Shown here: positions 15,803 to 25,602 of the stretch, piece by piece
How the letters are laid out: each line of letters opens with the position of its first letter
Numbering within the stretch: position 1 is the first letter of the stretch
Source: Campylobacterales bacterium
Lineage (GTDB): Bacteria; Campylobacterota; Campylobacteria; Campylobacterales; QNZT01
Length of the DNA stretch: 38,420 nucleotides
Reading direction: 5' to 3'
NCBI GenBank assembly: GCA_027084135.1
Contig: JALWLO010000103.1
Location: 1-38,420 of the forward strand
Notes under the pieces: model-generated
What the model was told of the DNA's origin: nothing
Databases searched by the model: none
Seen by the model: only the letters and a program-made list of their open reading frames with translations
Translations under genes and position numbers: made by a program

Positions 15803-17605
15803 CTAAATAATATTTTTAATCAACTGTTCGGGCAGTAATCCCATCGACTCTTCTACCACTTTTGTATTGCCGTGAGGGATAAACTTATCCTCATATTCAA
15901 AGCTTGTTACCTTAACATCTAGTATCCCTTCCTCTTGCAAAAACTCTTCGATAGCACTTCCTACGCCGCCCATTTTGGCGCTATCACTAAAGATGTACCA
16001 CTTTTTATACTTAGTACTAAGCGTTTTGAGAAGTTCTCTATCGAGTGGTTTGACAAACCTAAGATCCAGCAGTCCCACATCTCTATCTAAAAGTTTTTCA
16101 CACTCGCAGGCTCTGCCGACACCGTTACCGTAGCCTACTAGAAGGATATCGCTTTCTCCCTCTTTGAGAAGCTGAGCTTTTCCTAGCTCAAACTCTGGAC
16201 TATCGTATCGGCATCCTATAAAAGCGCCTCTTGGATACCTAAAAGAGCAGGGGGTTTTCATCTTGTAGGCAAACGCTACAGCTTGTCTCATACTCTTTTC
16301 ATCTCTCGGTGCAAAGAGTGTCATATTTGGTATCGCTCTAAGGTAACTGATATCAAATGCCCCCTGATGTGTCTCTCCGTCCTCTCCTACTATTCCGGCA
16401 CGATCTACCGCAAATACAACCGGTAGGTTCATGATGCAGGCATCATGTATTACTTGATCGTATGCTCTTTGTAAAAAGGTTGAGTATATCGCTACAAAGG
16501 GCTTGAACCCCTCCTTTGCCATTGCGCACATGCTAGTGACTGCATGCTGTTCAGCGATTGCTACATCCCAAAATCTCTCCGGAAACTTCTCCATCAAATC
16601 TTTGATTCCGGTACCGCTTGGCATAGCGGCGGTAACACCGACAACTTTCTCATCACTTTTTGCAATTTCCATTAAAGACTCTGAGAAGATCTTCGTTGCA
16701 TTTTTTGCTCCATTTTTTGCGAGAGGCTCACCAGTTTCCAAGTTAAACTTACCGACGCCGTGCCAATGTTCATAGTAGCCTTCAGCAATCTTATACCCTT
16801 TCCCTTTGGTCGTTTGGGTATGAACGATAACAGGTTTTTTCATCTCTTTTGCAAGGGTAAAACTCTCTATAAGTGCTCGTAGATCATGACCGTCAGTAGG
16901 ACCGATATACTCAAGCCCAAGCTCTTCAAAAAGTATCCCTGGGGTGATGAGCTTAAGGCTCTCATCAAATCTCTTTGCCACATAAGTCGCCCCTTCAGGA
17001 AGATGTTCGAGTATCGATTGGGCTGAGGATTTTACCTTTTGATAAAATTTACCCGCCATCACTTGGGAGAGATAGTTGCTTATCGCACCGATCGGTTTTG
17101 CTATACTCATCTCGTTATCATTGAGTATGATGACCACCGGAAGTTTGATATCTCCAAGCTCATTCATCGCTTCATAGACCATTCCGGCACTCATCGAACC
17201 GTCACCTATGAGTGCAACCGGAAGCCTATCTTCCCCTTTGAGTTTGATAGCCTTTGCCGCGCCTGTGGCTAAAGAGATAGAGGTGGAACTATGACCCGCA
17301 ACAAAGTAGTCATAAGGTGATTCACTCGGTTTGGTATATCCGCTTATGCCGCCAAATTGTCTTAAAGTATCAAATTTGTCCCATCTATCAGTTAGAAGTT
17401 TATGTGCATAAGCTTGGTGACTGACATCGAAAATAAACGGATCCTTATTGACATCAAACACATAGTGCATCGCTACGATAAGTTCTACTACTCCTAGCGT
17501 GGAGCTTAAGTGTCCCCCATTTTTACTTACGGTTTCTAAAATCTTTTGACGAATTTTTTGGCATAGATCATGTAACTCCTCTATCGAGTAAGACTTTATA
17601 TCCAT
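15803..17605 (-). CDS. dxs: 1-deoxy-D-xylulose-5-phosphate synthase
   Basis: DXS condenses pyruvate and glyceraldehyde 3-phosphate, the first step of the MEP isoprenoid pathway, and also feeds thiamine and pyridoxal synthesis. The thiamine diphosphate motif starts at GDGSMSAG (residues 134-141) with LNDNEMSI near 161-168. The catalytic glutamate is in AIAEQHAVT (Glu352), and VDRAGIVGEDGETHQGAFD lies near 398-416. At 600 aa it is slightly short but complete. An AGAGGGGAA ribosome binding site precedes the ATG, 10 nt after fliH, so it is probably the last gene of the fliF-fliG-fliH transcript. Codons for TLSTKY hold a perfect copy of the iterated palindrome. Confidence 0.98.
   Translation of the reverse strand: MDIKSYSIEELHDLCQKIRQKILETVSKNGGHLSSTLGVVELIVAMHYVFDVNKDPFIFDVSHQAYAHKLLTDRWDKFDTLRQFGGISGYTKPSESPYDYFVAGHSSTSISLATGAAKAIKLKGEDRLPVALIGDGSMSAGMVYEAMNELGDIKLPVVIILNDNEMSIAKPIGAISNYLSQVMAGKFYQKVKSSAQSILEHLPEGATYVAKRFDESLKLITPGILFEELGLEYIGPTDGHDLRALIESFTLAKEMKKPVIVHTQTTKGKGYKIAEGYYEHWHGVGKFNLETGEPLAKNGAKNATKIFSESLMEIAKSDEKVVGVTAAMPSGTGIKDLMEKFPERFWDVAIAEQHAVTSMCAMAKEGFKPFVAIYSTFLQRAYDQVIHDACIMNLPVVFAVDRAGIVGEDGETHQGAFDISYLRAIPNMTLFAPRDEKSMRQAVAFAYKMKTPCSFRYPRGAFIGCRYDSPEFELGKAQLLKEGESDILLVGYGNGVGRACECEKLLDRDVGLLDLRFVKPLDRELLKTLSTKYKKWYIFSDSAKMGGVGSAIEEFLQEEGILDVKVTSFEYEDKFIPHGNTKVVEESMGLLPEQLIKNII
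16011..16020. repeat. TTAGTACTAA copy inside dxs
   Basis: Perfect copy, extended to the 12-bp palindrome CTTAGTACTAAG. It is read on the - strand as Leu-Ser-Thr-Lys. Confidence 0.9.
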
Positions 17606-17615
17606 ATTCCCCTCT

Positions 17616-18383
17616 TTAAGCCTCTTTTTTTATCAGCTCTATCACCTTTTGTACTCTTGTTTGGATAGTAGCATCAAAATTTTCTATGTTACTAAGTATA
17701 ATAATTCCACCTTTATTTACGGCATCATCAGCAACGATTTTTATCTTTTTTATCTCTTTGAGTCTCTCTTTAAGATAGATAGCATCTATCGGGTTTGCCT
17801 TGATGATGATATAGGTGGCATCTTTGATCTTGAGAAGAAACTCTTTTGTCAGATTGAAGGCTATCTCTTTCGATCTATCTTCAAGCTCACATTTGATTAC
17901 TTTTTGGGCGATTGATATTGCAAGTTCTATCAACTCATCTTTGATCATCTCTAAAGAGCTCTTTTGATTGAGTATTGTCTCATCTAGCTTTGTGATTGAG
18001 TTGATGAGTTGCGTTTTGAATGATTCGATCTCATGAGAAGCCTCCTCTTGAAGCTCTTTCGTGGCATCCTCTCTTCCTTTTTGATAAGCCGACTCCTTCT
18101 CTTGCTCCACTTTTTCATCGAAATTTTTTTCAAGTTCTTCCAGTTTCATTTGGAGGGTGAGGTTCTCTTCTGTGAGCTTCTCTATCCTCTTGAGAAGTTC
18201 ATCAACACTCTCTTGAGGATCACTCTTGTTATCGTTAGTACTAGAGACTGTTTCATGGCTGTTATCTCTCTCTTCAAAAGATTTTGGTTCATACTTTTGA
18301 TGAGAATTGCTTTTAAACACTTTAAAGCTAAATCGCTCTATCTTATGTTCATTTGTTTGTGTATTGTCTATCACCCTTGCCAT
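17616..18383 (-). CDS. fliH: Flagellar assembly protein FliH
   Basis: FliH regulates the FliI export ATPase and links it to the flagellar C-ring. The 255-aa protein starts with a low-complexity polar region (residues 1-60) and continues into a long charged coiled coil (about 60-135, with VDELLKRIEKLTEEN and QKGREDATKELQEEA). The C-terminal FliH/V-ATPase-E-like domain has IAQKVIKCELEDR and IIKANPIDAIYLKERL. It lies one nucleotide after fliG, the conserved fliF-fliG-fliH order. Sequence identity in this family is low, so the call leans on the coiled coil, the C-terminal motifs and the position. A TTAGTACTAG copy encodes Ser-Ser-Thr-Asn near residue 46. Confidence 0.9.
   Translation of the reverse strand: MARVIDNTQTNEHKIERFSFKVFKSNSHQKYEPKSFEERDNSHETVSSTNDNKSDPQESVDELLKRIEKLTEENLTLQMKLEELEKNFDEKVEQEKESAYQKGREDATKELQEEASHEIESFKTQLINSITKLDETILNQKSSLEMIKDELIELAISIAQKVIKCELEDRSKEIAFNLTKEFLLKIKDATYIIIKANPIDAIYLKERLKEIKKIKIVADDAVNKGGIIILSNIENFDATIQTRVQKVIELIKKEA
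18235..18244. repeat. TTAGTACTAG copy inside fliH
   Basis: One-step variant of the iterated palindrome, read on the - strand as Ser-Ser-Thr-Asn in a poorly conserved polar region. Confidence 0.85.
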
Positions 18384-18384
18384 A

Positions 18385-19425
18385 CTATTCTATTACCTCA
18401 TCTGAATCACCAAGTTGAATGATACCTTTATCGGCTAGTTTTGTCACCTCTTCAACGACTTGTCTTTGAGCTTCCTCGACATCTTTTACCTTAACAGGAC
18501 CCAAAAACTGCATCTCTTCCACAAATGCTTCGGCAGCTCTGGAGGACATATTGCTGGTAAATTTCTCTACTAGTGCCTCACTTGCACCTTTAAGGGCGAC
18601 CATAAGATTGTTTTTATCAAGTACTTTGAGAATCTCTCTAATCGCATTTTTATCAAGTGTCTCAATATCTTCAAATGTAAACATCAGCTCTTTGATGGAG
18701 TTTGCAAGTTCAGCATCCGCTTTTTCAACCAACTCAAGTGTCGTTTTGGATGCGGATGCACCAAGTTTATTGAGCATCTCAGCGACTGATCTTGGACCAC
18801 CCACTTCAACTTTGTAGGTAGTAAGAGACTCTAGTTTGCTCTCAAGTATGGCTGATACTTTTTTGATGATAGCCGGTGAGATATCTCCGAGATTTGCCAT
18901 TCGTATCGTTACATCAGCTTTGAGATCATCTTCAAAAAAGGATAGTGTTTCAGCAGCTTGACTAGGTGACATATGTGCCAATATCAGTGCGATTGTTTGA
19001 GGATGTTCGGTAGAGATAAAGTCCGCTAGCTGTTCAGGTTTTACTTTTGCCAAAAACTTAAAGCTTTGTGCATCGCCTATCTCTTTTGTCAGTTTTGCCA
19101 AGATCGCGTTTGCCGTATCTACCCCGAAAGTTTTAAAGAGCACCTCTTTGGCATACTCCAAACCACCTGTAGTAAGATATTTATTGGTTTTTAGCAGTGT
19201 ATTGAACTCTTCAAGTATCGCTGATGCGATAGGTCGTTCCACCTGTTTTACTAGGGCGATTTCGGTAGAAATTTGCGTGACAAGATTGACATCAAGATTT
19301 GCGAAGACTCTAGCAGTAGTATCTTCTCCTAGTTGCATTAAAAGTATCGCTATCTTTTGTGGCATAGAGAGGCTTTCATATACCTCTTGCTGCTCAGGAG
19401 TTAACTTGGTAGTAAGCGCTTCCAT
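18385..19425 (-). CDS. fliG: Flagellar motor switch protein FliG
   Basis: FliG forms the torque-generating part of the C-ring and binds FliF, FliM and MotA. The 346-aa protein has the N-terminal FliF-binding domain (PQKIAILLMQLGED, residues 22-35), the middle-domain motif EHPQTIALILAHM at 140-152, and the C-terminal torque domain with MFTFEDIETLDKNAIREIL and the charged helix ending MQFLGPVKVKDVEEAQ. The length is normal. It starts 3 nt after the fliF stop and is followed after one nucleotide by fliH, so the three are translated from one message. Confidence 0.98.
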   Translation of the reverse strand: MEALTTKLTPEQQEVYESLSMPQKIAILLMQLGEDTTARVFANLDVNLVTQISTEIALVKQVERPIASAILEEFNTLLKTNKYLTTGGLEYAKEVLFKTFGVDTANAILAKLTKEIGDAQSFKFLAKVKPEQLADFISTEHPQTIALILAHMSPSQAAETLSFFEDDLKADVTIRMANLGDISPAIIKKVSAILESKLESLTTYKVEVGGPRSVAEMLNKLGASASKTTLELVEKADAELANSIKELMFTFEDIETLDKNAIREILKVLDKNNLMVALKGASEALVEKFTSNMSSRAAEAFVEEMQFLGPVKVKDVEEAQRQVVEEVTKLADKGIIQLGDSDEVIE

Positions 19426-19428
19426 ATG

Positions 19429-21111
19429 TTATACCCCTTTCTCGTTTTTTAGTATCGTCTCTATCAGTTTTGCCAACTCTTCAGGTGCTTCATTGATATC
19501 CACTCTCATATTGTCAAGCAGGATATTGTGTTTGAGTGTCTCCTCATCCATCTCCTCATCAAGTCCCAGCTCTTTTTCTAACTTTTTCTTGATCTCATTA
19601 TATTTTTGAAGCGTCTCTTGGTTCTCATCCTCACTCTCTTCGAGAATCTCCTCTTCAAGCTCCTCTTCCTCTTCAGGCTTATACTCTTCGAGCATCTTTT
19701 GACTAAATGGTGAAATCACTTTTTTATAGAAGACAAAGAGGAGTAGTCCGGCTATGAGATATTTTATAATCGGAAGAAGCGGATTGATATACTTTGCACT
19801 CTTTTGTGCGATATTCTCCTCTTTTTTATCTGAAAGAGACTCTTTAAAGGGTAGATTGGTTACCGTTACCTCATCTCCCCTTTTTTGATTGAAACCGATT
19901 GCTCGTTTGACAACTTTATCGATCGACGCTAACTCCTCTTTGCTTAGCTTTTTATAGACAACATTTTTGGGATCTTTTGGGTCAGCCTCATACTTTCCAT
20001 CGACAACGACGGCTGCGGTGATTCTCTTTAGCGTTGCAAACTCCCCTTTGATATTTGTTACTTTTTTAGATATCTCATAGTTGGTGGTCGTACTACTCTT
20101 TTCATACTTTTCCCCGCTTCTTTTATTAGAGCCGAGCGGTTTGGTTGGAGAGATATTGCTGATAGCTCCCGGAACTCCTCCCGCTTCATTCTGTTTTGAA
20201 GCTCCCTCTCTTTTTTCTTCTACACTTTGCTCACTTCTGACAACTGATTCTGGATCATAGTACTCATCAACGATAGATTTTTGTTTGAAGTCAAAGTCTG
20301 CGGTCACTTTTGCCACCAGATGTTTTTTCCCTCCGACAATCGGTGCTAAGATGTTTTCGATCTTTTTTTCAAGTGCCTTTTCAAACTTTTTCTTATACTC
20401 TATCTGACTGGCTACAATTTTGGGACTATATCCGTTGCTTGACTCTGCGTCTAGCGGCTCTCCATCTTGATCGACTATCTTTACATTTTGAGGTGTAAGC
20501 TTCGGTACAGCCGCAGCTATGAGGTTTTTGATACCGTTTATTTGACTAGGATCGAGTCTATAGGAGGCTTTAACTTTGATGAGTACCGATGCGCTCGGTT
20601 TGGTCTGTTCTTCTACGAAAACGCTCTCCTTGGGTAGTGCTATATGGATTGTGGCATCTTCTATGGGAGTGAGGGCTTGGATCGTCTTAGCAAGCTCTCC
20701 CTCTAGTGCTCTTAGATACTTGATATTTTGGGCAAAGTCTGTTTCACCGAAATTTTGTTTATCAAAGAGTTCAAAACCTATTTTGCCACTTTTGGGGATT
20801 CCTTTTGAAGCGATGGTAATTCTCTCTTTATAGACACTCTCTTTAGGCACTCTTATCGTTGAGTCATTGACAATTTTATAGGGAACATTGTCACTTTCTA
20901 GCTGTTGTATGACCAGTGCGGAATCAGCCGGAGAGAGATTGTCAAAAAGTGTGGCATAACTGTCGTTTTGATTTTTTGAGTTGGTATAGAGTACTAAAAA
21001 GACGATAAACCCGATCACAGCAAAGGTAGAGAGAGCGATAATTGTTTTTTGTTTTTTATTAAGTTTGGTAAAGAGCTCCGTTATCTGAGATATTAAAGTT
21101 TTAAAATCCAT
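19429..21111 (-). CDS. fliF: Flagellar MS-ring protein FliF
   Basis: FliF builds the MS-ring, the inner-membrane base of the flagellum. The 560-aa protein has one membrane helix near residues 23-44 and a second near 447-465. Between them is the periplasmic ring region, including SVFVEEQTKPSASVLIKV and a linker with GGVPGAISNISPTKP. After the second helix there is a strongly acidic stretch (about 475-499, with EEEEELEEE). The C-terminal FliG-binding tail (NEAPEELAKLIETIL) is at the very end. It follows hisC by 15 nt on the same strand, so it may share the amino-acid operon promoter. Confidence 0.97.
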   Translation of the reverse strand: MDFKTLISQITELFTKLNKKQKTIIALSTFAVIGFIVFLVLYTNSKNQNDSYATLFDNLSPADSALVIQQLESDNVPYKIVNDSTIRVPKESVYKERITIASKGIPKSGKIGFELFDKQNFGETDFAQNIKYLRALEGELAKTIQALTPIEDATIHIALPKESVFVEEQTKPSASVLIKVKASYRLDPSQINGIKNLIAAAVPKLTPQNVKIVDQDGEPLDAESSNGYSPKIVASQIEYKKKFEKALEKKIENILAPIVGGKKHLVAKVTADFDFKQKSIVDEYYDPESVVRSEQSVEEKREGASKQNEAGGVPGAISNISPTKPLGSNKRSGEKYEKSSTTTNYEISKKVTNIKGEFATLKRITAAVVVDGKYEADPKDPKNVVYKKLSKEELASIDKVVKRAIGFNQKRGDEVTVTNLPFKESLSDKKEENIAQKSAKYINPLLPIIKYLIAGLLLFVFYKKVISPFSQKMLEEYKPEEEEELEEEILEESEDENQETLQKYNEIKKKLEKELGLDEEMDEETLKHNILLDNMRVDINEAPEELAKLIETILKNEKGV

Positions 21112-21126
21112 ACTCTACCTATAAAG

Positions 21127-22230
21127 TTATATGTTCTTTTGTAACTCCTCCAAACATCTGCTATTTTGTCTTGGAGTTCCTATGGTGATACGAATACCGT
21201 TTAAGCCGTAGCTCGTTAAATCTCTAACTATTATACCCTTTTTTAATAAGATTTGGGCAATCTTTTTGGATGACTTTGACTTATCAAAAATTAAAGTAAT
21301 AAAATTTGTATAACTTTTTATAAAAGATATTTTATTTTCTTGTGCAAAATTTTCGTATCTTTCCATCTCTTTGAAGTTGTTTTGGAGTGTCATTTGGATA
21401 AAGGCGTCATCCTCTAATGCAGCCGTTGCGGCTTTGAGGGAGAGTGAAGTGACATTAAAAGGCGGTCTCATTTTATACAGCGCTTCGAGTATCTCTTGCT
21501 GTGCGATACCATATCCCACTCTCATGCCGCCAAGTCCATAGGATTTGGAGAAAGTACCGAGATATAGGGTATTGGGAAAGCGCTCTATCAATGTTTTTGG
21601 CTCTATCTTCATTTGTGCATCTTTGTAGGCGGCAAAATCTTGATATGCTCCGTCGATCACCACCAGTGTCTCTTCTGAAATCTCTTCCAAAAAGGCAAAG
21701 ACCTCCTCTTTTGGCAGGCACTCTCCCAGAGGGTTGTTTGGTAGGCATAAAAAGATGATATCTATGTCTCGATGTTGCTGATAAAGTTCCAAAAACTCCT
21801 CTAACTTATGCTCGTCAGAAGCGGTTTTAAGCACGGTAGCTCCCACCTGTTTCGCATAGATATCATACATCGCAAAGGTGGTTTTCGCGGTGAGTATTTT
21901 CATATTTGGATGCGCTTTGGCGTTAATGGCAAAAAAGATGACTTGATCACTTCCCGCACCGATGATAAAGTGTTGCTTCTCTAGTTCAAAGTGCTTTGCC
22001 AAAGCCTCCTTTAACTCACTCATACTGTCATCCGGATACATAAAGACTTTGTCGGCATACGCTTTTATCGCCTCAACGGCTTTCAAAGAAGCACCGAAAG
22101 GATTTTCATTTGATGCTAGCTTTACGATATCTTTTGGCTCTATTCCAAACTCTCTCACGACAAGTTCTATCGGCTTTCCGCCCTCATACACGGTCAAGTT
22201 TTCCAAGTTTGGATTAAAATTCACCCTCAT
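21127..22230 (-). CDS. hisC: Histidinol-phosphate aminotransferase
   Basis: HisC is the PLP enzyme that transaminates imidazole acetol phosphate in histidine synthesis; members next to pheA may also act on aromatic keto acids. In the 367-aa sequence, [10 protein letters not shown] lies at 39-48, LPNNPLG at 163-169 and IDGAYQDF at 192-199. The PLP-binding lysine is Lys229 in [16 protein letters not shown], and a C-terminal arginine motif (GIRITIGT) closes the active site. Its start lies inside pheA (17-nt overlap), so translation is coupled. The HisC assignment over other class I/II aminotransferases is based on length and motifs. Confidence 0.95.
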   Translation of the reverse strand: MRVNFNPNLENLTVYEGGKPIELVVREFGIEPKDIVKLASNENPFGASLKAVEAIKAYADKVFMYPDDSMSELKEALAKHFELEKQHFIIGAGSDQVIFFAINAKAHPNMKILTAKTTFAMYDIYAKQVGATVLKTASDEHKLEEFLELYQQHRDIDIIFLCLPNNPLGECLPKEEVFAFLEEISEETLVVIDGAYQDFAAYKDAQMKIEPKTLIERFPNTLYLGTFSKSYGLGGMRVGYGIAQQEILEALYKMRPPFNVTSLSLKAATAALEDDAFIQMTLQNNFKEMERYENFAQENKISFIKSYTNFITLIFDKSKSSKKIAQILLKKGIIVRDLTSYGLNGIRITIGTPRQNSRCLEELQKNI

Positions 22231-23284
22231 CCCCTTTTACATAACTTCCAAGCCACTTGATGTTGTTTGGATACTTTTTAAAGACATTTTGAACATTCTC
22301 ATCATCTATATGCCCCTCAAAATCGATATAAAAGAGGGATTTGAAATCTTTTGACTTTCTTGGTCTCGACTCTATTTTTGTCAAGTTGATACCGTTATCT
22401 TCAAAACTTTTGAGAAATTCTAGTAGTGATCCCGGCTTATCATCGGTATATGCCATGATGGATGTTTTGTCATTTAAGCTTTTTTGATTTTTAAAGTCAC
22501 TGATGATAAAGAAGCGCGTTTTGTTGGCTAGATTGTCCTCTATCTTCTCAAAGTGTATAGGAAGCCCGTACATCTTTGCCGCGATATGCGAACAGATAGC
22601 GGCAGCATTTGGAGTCTCTTTCGCTCTTTTGGCTGCTGCTGCCGTTGACCTGGTAGGGATAAACTCCACATCCAGTAGCATATGCTCCTCTAAAAACGCT
22701 TTGCATTGATTGTAGGCTTGAGGGTGTGAAAAGATCACTTTGATCTCTTTAAGATTTTCTTGAAGCGTGGCAAAGGAGTGGTGGATATCCATATACATCT
22801 CAGCAATGATCAGCGAATTGTAGTTATTTAAGGCATCAAGCGTAGCACCGACCGCACCTTCGGTATTGTTCTCTATCGGTACGACACCATACTTTGCCTC
22901 TTTGTTTTCAAGTACTTTAAAGACAGCCTCTATAGAGTTGAGGGGAATATAGCTTGAAAGGGCACCAAATCTACTCTCGGCGGCTTGATGGGTAAAGCTC
23001 CCCTCGGGTCCTAGATAAGCGATCTTTTCCGGAAGTTCCAGATTTCTACTCACGGCAAATATCTCTAGAAATATCGCCTCTATCGCCTCTTTGGTGAGTG
23101 CTCCCTTGCTCTGTTTCGCAAGTCTCTCGATGATCTCTCTCTCTCTCTCGGGACGATAGATACTCGAGCCGTCACTCTGTTTTAGGATACCGACCTGTTT
23201 GACATACTCCATCCTCTCATTCAAGAGTTCAAGAAGCTTGTCATCTACTCTATTTATCTCTTTTCTTAAGGCTTCTAAATCCAC
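22214..23284 (-). CDS. pheA: Bifunctional chorismate mutase / prephenate dehydratase (P-protein)
   Basis: This enzyme converts chorismate to prephenate and then to phenylpyruvate on the phenylalanine route. The 356-aa sequence has a chorismate mutase domain (residues 1-85, with [13 protein letters not shown]) and a prephenate dehydratase domain (about 88-265, with [13 protein letters not shown] at 90-102 and the catalytic NKTRFFII at 254-261). A C-terminal ACT domain (about 275-356, with GSLLEF and IESRP) suggests feedback inhibition by phenylalanine. It starts 2 nt after lysA stops and overlaps hisC by 17 nt. Confidence 0.98.
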   Translation of the reverse strand: MDLEALRKEINRVDDKLLELLNERMEYVKQVGILKQSDGSSIYRPEREREIIERLAKQSKGALTKEAIEAIFLEIFAVSRNLELPEKIAYLGPEGSFTHQAAESRFGALSSYIPLNSIEAVFKVLENKEAKYGVVPIENNTEGAVGATLDALNNYNSLIIAEMYMDIHHSFATLQENLKEIKVIFSHPQAYNQCKAFLEEHMLLDVEFIPTRSTAAAAKRAKETPNAAAICSHIAAKMYGLPIHFEKIEDNLANKTRFFIISDFKNQKSLNDKTSIMAYTDDKPGSLLEFLKSFEDNGINLTKIESRPRKSKDFKSLFYIDFEGHIDDENVQNVFKKYPNNIKWLGSYVKGDEGEF

Positions 23285-23286
23285 AG

Positions 23287-24498
23287 CTACTCCTCCAAGA
23301 GATCTATCTCATTTGCTATCATATCCTCAAAAGTATCTCTTCTTCTTATCAATCTATCATTTCCGTTTTCTATGGCAACTTCCGCAACTCTTGCCCTCGT
23401 GTTGTAGTTGCTACTCATAGTAAATCCGTAAGCGCCGGCACTTTTGATAATGATAAGATCATCATGTTTTGTAGGGGGAAAAGCGATATCTTTGGCAAAA
23501 AAGTCACCGCTCTCACAAACCGGTCCGACGATCGAAGCTTGTGTAGCCTCTCCTCTAGCTTCAGAGAGTAGCTCTATCTTATGGTATGCGTTGTAGAGAG
23601 AGGGGCGGATGAGATCATTCATTGCTCCATCAACGATCACAAATCGCTTATCTGTGTTTATCTTTTCATAAAGGACCTTTGTTAAAAAGACTCCGCTGTT
23701 TCCGACGATGAATCTTCCCGGTTCACACATGATAGTCAGATCGAGTCCGCTTAGCGTACCAAGTATGGCTTGGGCATAATCGTAAGGTTCAATCAATTTT
23801 TCACCGTTATAATCGATACCCAGCCCACCGCCGACATCGAAGAATTTGATATCGATATCAAGGGCTTTTAGGGCTCTAACGAGGTTAGCCACCTTTGTAC
23901 TAGCCTCTTTGATAGGATCAAGTTTCGTGAGTTGAGATCCGATATGAAAGTGTATCCCTATAGGCTCCAAATGGTCGGAATTTTTCGCTTTGATATAGAT
24001 CCTCTTTGCGCTATCTTCATCGACTCCAAACTTATTAGCGTGGAGTCCGGTTGAGATATAGGGATGCGTTTTGGGGTCGATGTTAGGATTGACTCTTACA
24101 CTGATTCTAGCTTTAGTACTAAGCTCTTTGGCAATCTCTTCAACCCTGTCAAGCTCCGCTTCACTCTCGACATTGATCATCAATATATCAAGTTTGATCG
24201 CTTCTCTGATCTCATCATCACTTTTACCTACACCGGAAAAGATGATCTTATAGGGTTTTGCACCGCAAATCAAAGCCCTTTTTACCTCGCCGATGGATAC
24301 GCAGTCACAGCCTGCACCCTCATTGACCAATGTTTTGATAACGCTCAAATTTGAGTTTGCCTTTATAGCATAGCAGATGAGGGACTTTCTGCCTCTAAAA
24401 GCCTCTTTGAGTCTATTGTATTGTGTTTTGATGTGATCAAAGTCATAGATATATAAAGGTGTTCCATATTTTTGCGCCAGATATCGATAATCTACCAT
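23287..24498 (-). CDS. lysA: Diaminopimelate decarboxylase
   Basis: LysA makes L-lysine from meso-diaminopimelate. In the 403-aa reading the PLP lysine is Lys46 in CYAIKANSNLSV. The PLP barrel also shows GIHFHIGSQL and VGGGLGIDY, and the second domain has CEPGRFIV, the catalytic-cysteine motif GPVCESGDFF, and YGFTMSSNYN. The start was chosen four codons inside the longest reading: GGGG stands 6 nt before the ATG at 24498, while the upstream ATG (24510) has no ribosome binding site and would add only MGHF. A TTAGTACTAA copy encodes Leu-Ser-Thr-Lys. It starts a lysA-pheA-hisC-fliFGH-dxs gene string. Confidence 0.97.
   Translation of the reverse strand: MVDYRYLAQKYGTPLYIYDFDHIKTQYNRLKEAFRGRKSLICYAIKANSNLSVIKTLVNEGAGCDCVSIGEVKRALICGAKPYKIIFSGVGKSDDEIREAIKLDILMINVESEAELDRVEEIAKELSTKARISVRVNPNIDPKTHPYISTGLHANKFGVDEDSAKRIYIKAKNSDHLEPIGIHFHIGSQLTKLDPIKEASTKVANLVRALKALDIDIKFFDVGGGLGIDYNGEKLIEPYDYAQAILGTLSGLDLTIMCEPGRFIVGNSGVFLTKVLYEKINTDKRFVIVDGAMNDLIRPSLYNAYHKIELLSEARGEATQASIVGPVCESGDFFAKDIAFPPTKHDDLIIIKSAGAYGFTMSSNYNTRARVAEVAIENGNDRLIRRRDTFEDMIANEIDLLEE
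24113..24122. repeat. TTAGTACTAA copy inside lysA
   Basis: Perfect copy of the iterated palindrome, read on the - strand as Leu-Ser-Thr-Lys (ELSTKARIS). Confidence 0.9.
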
Positions 24499-24524
24499 AA
24501 AATGCCCCATATTTTAAATAGGAT

Positions 24525-24530
24525 ATTTTA
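24525..24530 (-). promoter_or_regulatory. Possible -10 box for the lysA gene string
   Basis: On the - strand TAAAAT lies 27 nt before the chosen lysA start, in the 51-nt gap after the LptF/LptG gene. The upstream gene stops nearby, and no terminator hairpin is visible, so this is a weak, position-based call. Confidence 0.3.
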
Positions 24531-24549
24531 TCTTAATTCGGCTTTAGAT

Positions 24550-25602
24550 TTATCTATTTTTACAGACGAGGTAGAGAGAGATGAGAAATAGGATAAATAT
24601 CGGAAGAGCGATACCAAGATAGGGGGATAGTGCTCCATTTAGTGAAATTTTTGAGAGAGAGAACATCACGCCCCAAAGGAGAAGGATTGACAATATGTAG
24701 GCGCTATTGATGAGTGTGAGGTTTTTGCCTCTTCTTTGTGCCGGTAGAGGATAAAAGAGTGCAAGCATTACGATAGGGACAAATAGAGGAAAGAGTATCA
24801 TATAAAAGAGTGTTGCTCTAATTTTATCACTATTAAGGGATTGTGACTCTAGAAAGTTGATGGCATTGATTGACTCTTTGATGGTGAGTTTTCCTTTGCC
24901 TTTAAATAGGCTATTGACGATATGGGGTTCAAAACCGGATAATGCCGACATAGTTGTATGATTTGATTTTACGATCTTTTTGTTATTTTGCCCTATCAAT
25001 TGGATATCAATCACATCTTTTAAATTCCATCTATTTGTACTAAAGCTTCCTTTTTTTGCGTGAATGATCTCTTGGAGATCCTTCTCTTTGATCTTAAATA
25101 TTTTAATCCCTGTTGCTGTTTTATCGATAGGGTTTAACTCTTTGATATAGATATAGCTGTGATCGGATTTCAAGAAGAGTCCGTGAGTATTGTCTGTTAC
25201 AACCCCATGTTTTTTTATATTGTCAGCAATTTCAGCTGAACGTACAAAGTTAGTGTTTTGTAGAGATATATAGCCTAGGATGATAAAAAGTGATAAAAAG
25301 AATATCGGTTTGATCACATCGCTCTTTGATGTCCCCACGGAATAGAGAGCGACAAGTTGATTGCTTTTTATCAGCTTCATCATCGTACTAACCATCGCAA
25401 AAAGAAGAGACAAGGGTAGGGTGAAGTTGATAAAGTTTAAAAAGATATTTGTAGTATAGAGTATTTGTAGGTTTGCAGAGTCCGGGAGATGTTTGAAATT
25501 TTGCATAAGATCGATTCCGGTGAAAAATATCTCAAGGGATAAAAAGATAACAAGAAAACTTTTTACATAGTTTTTGAGTATCAGTTGTTGGTATAGCTTC
25601 AT
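24550..25602 (-). CDS. LptF/LptG family lipopolysaccharide export permease
   Basis: LptF and LptG are the membrane subunits of the LptB2FG ABC transporter that extracts LPS from the inner membrane. The 350-aa protein has the family layout: three N-terminal membrane helices (about 12-34, 50-75, 95-117, the first beginning NYVKSFLVIFLSLEIFF), a periplasmic beta-jellyroll (about 120-255, with GVVTDNTHGLFLKSDHSYIYIKEL split by turns), and three C-terminal helices (about 262-285, 298-318, 325-345). Its ATG overlaps the pth stop in an ATGA junction. I cannot decide between LptF and LptG from sequence alone; the other partner is not in the window. Confidence 0.88.
   Translation of the reverse strand: MKLYQQLILKNYVKSFLVIFLSLEIFFTGIDLMQNFKHLPDSANLQILYTTNIFLNFINFTLPLSLLFAMVSTMMKLIKSNQLVALYSVGTSKSDVIKPIFFLSLFIILGYISLQNTNFVRSAEIADNIKKHGVVTDNTHGLFLKSDHSYIYIKELNPIDKTATGIKIFKIKEKDLQEIIHAKKGSFSTNRWNLKDVIDIQLIGQNNKKIVKSNHTTMSALSGFEPHIVNSLFKGKGKLTIKESINAINFLESQSLNSDKIRATLFYMILFPLFVPIVMLALFYPLPAQRRGKNLTLINSAYILSILLLWGVMFSLSKISLNGALSPYLGIALPIFILFLISLYLVCKNR

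Noticed and set aside
23133-23150. CT/GA dinucleotide run in pheA as a phase-variable repeat
   Set aside because: It lies inside the well-conserved chorismate mutase domain as Arg/Glu codons (ERERE) and a slip would break an essential biosynthetic gene; it is short and not followed by an alternative product.
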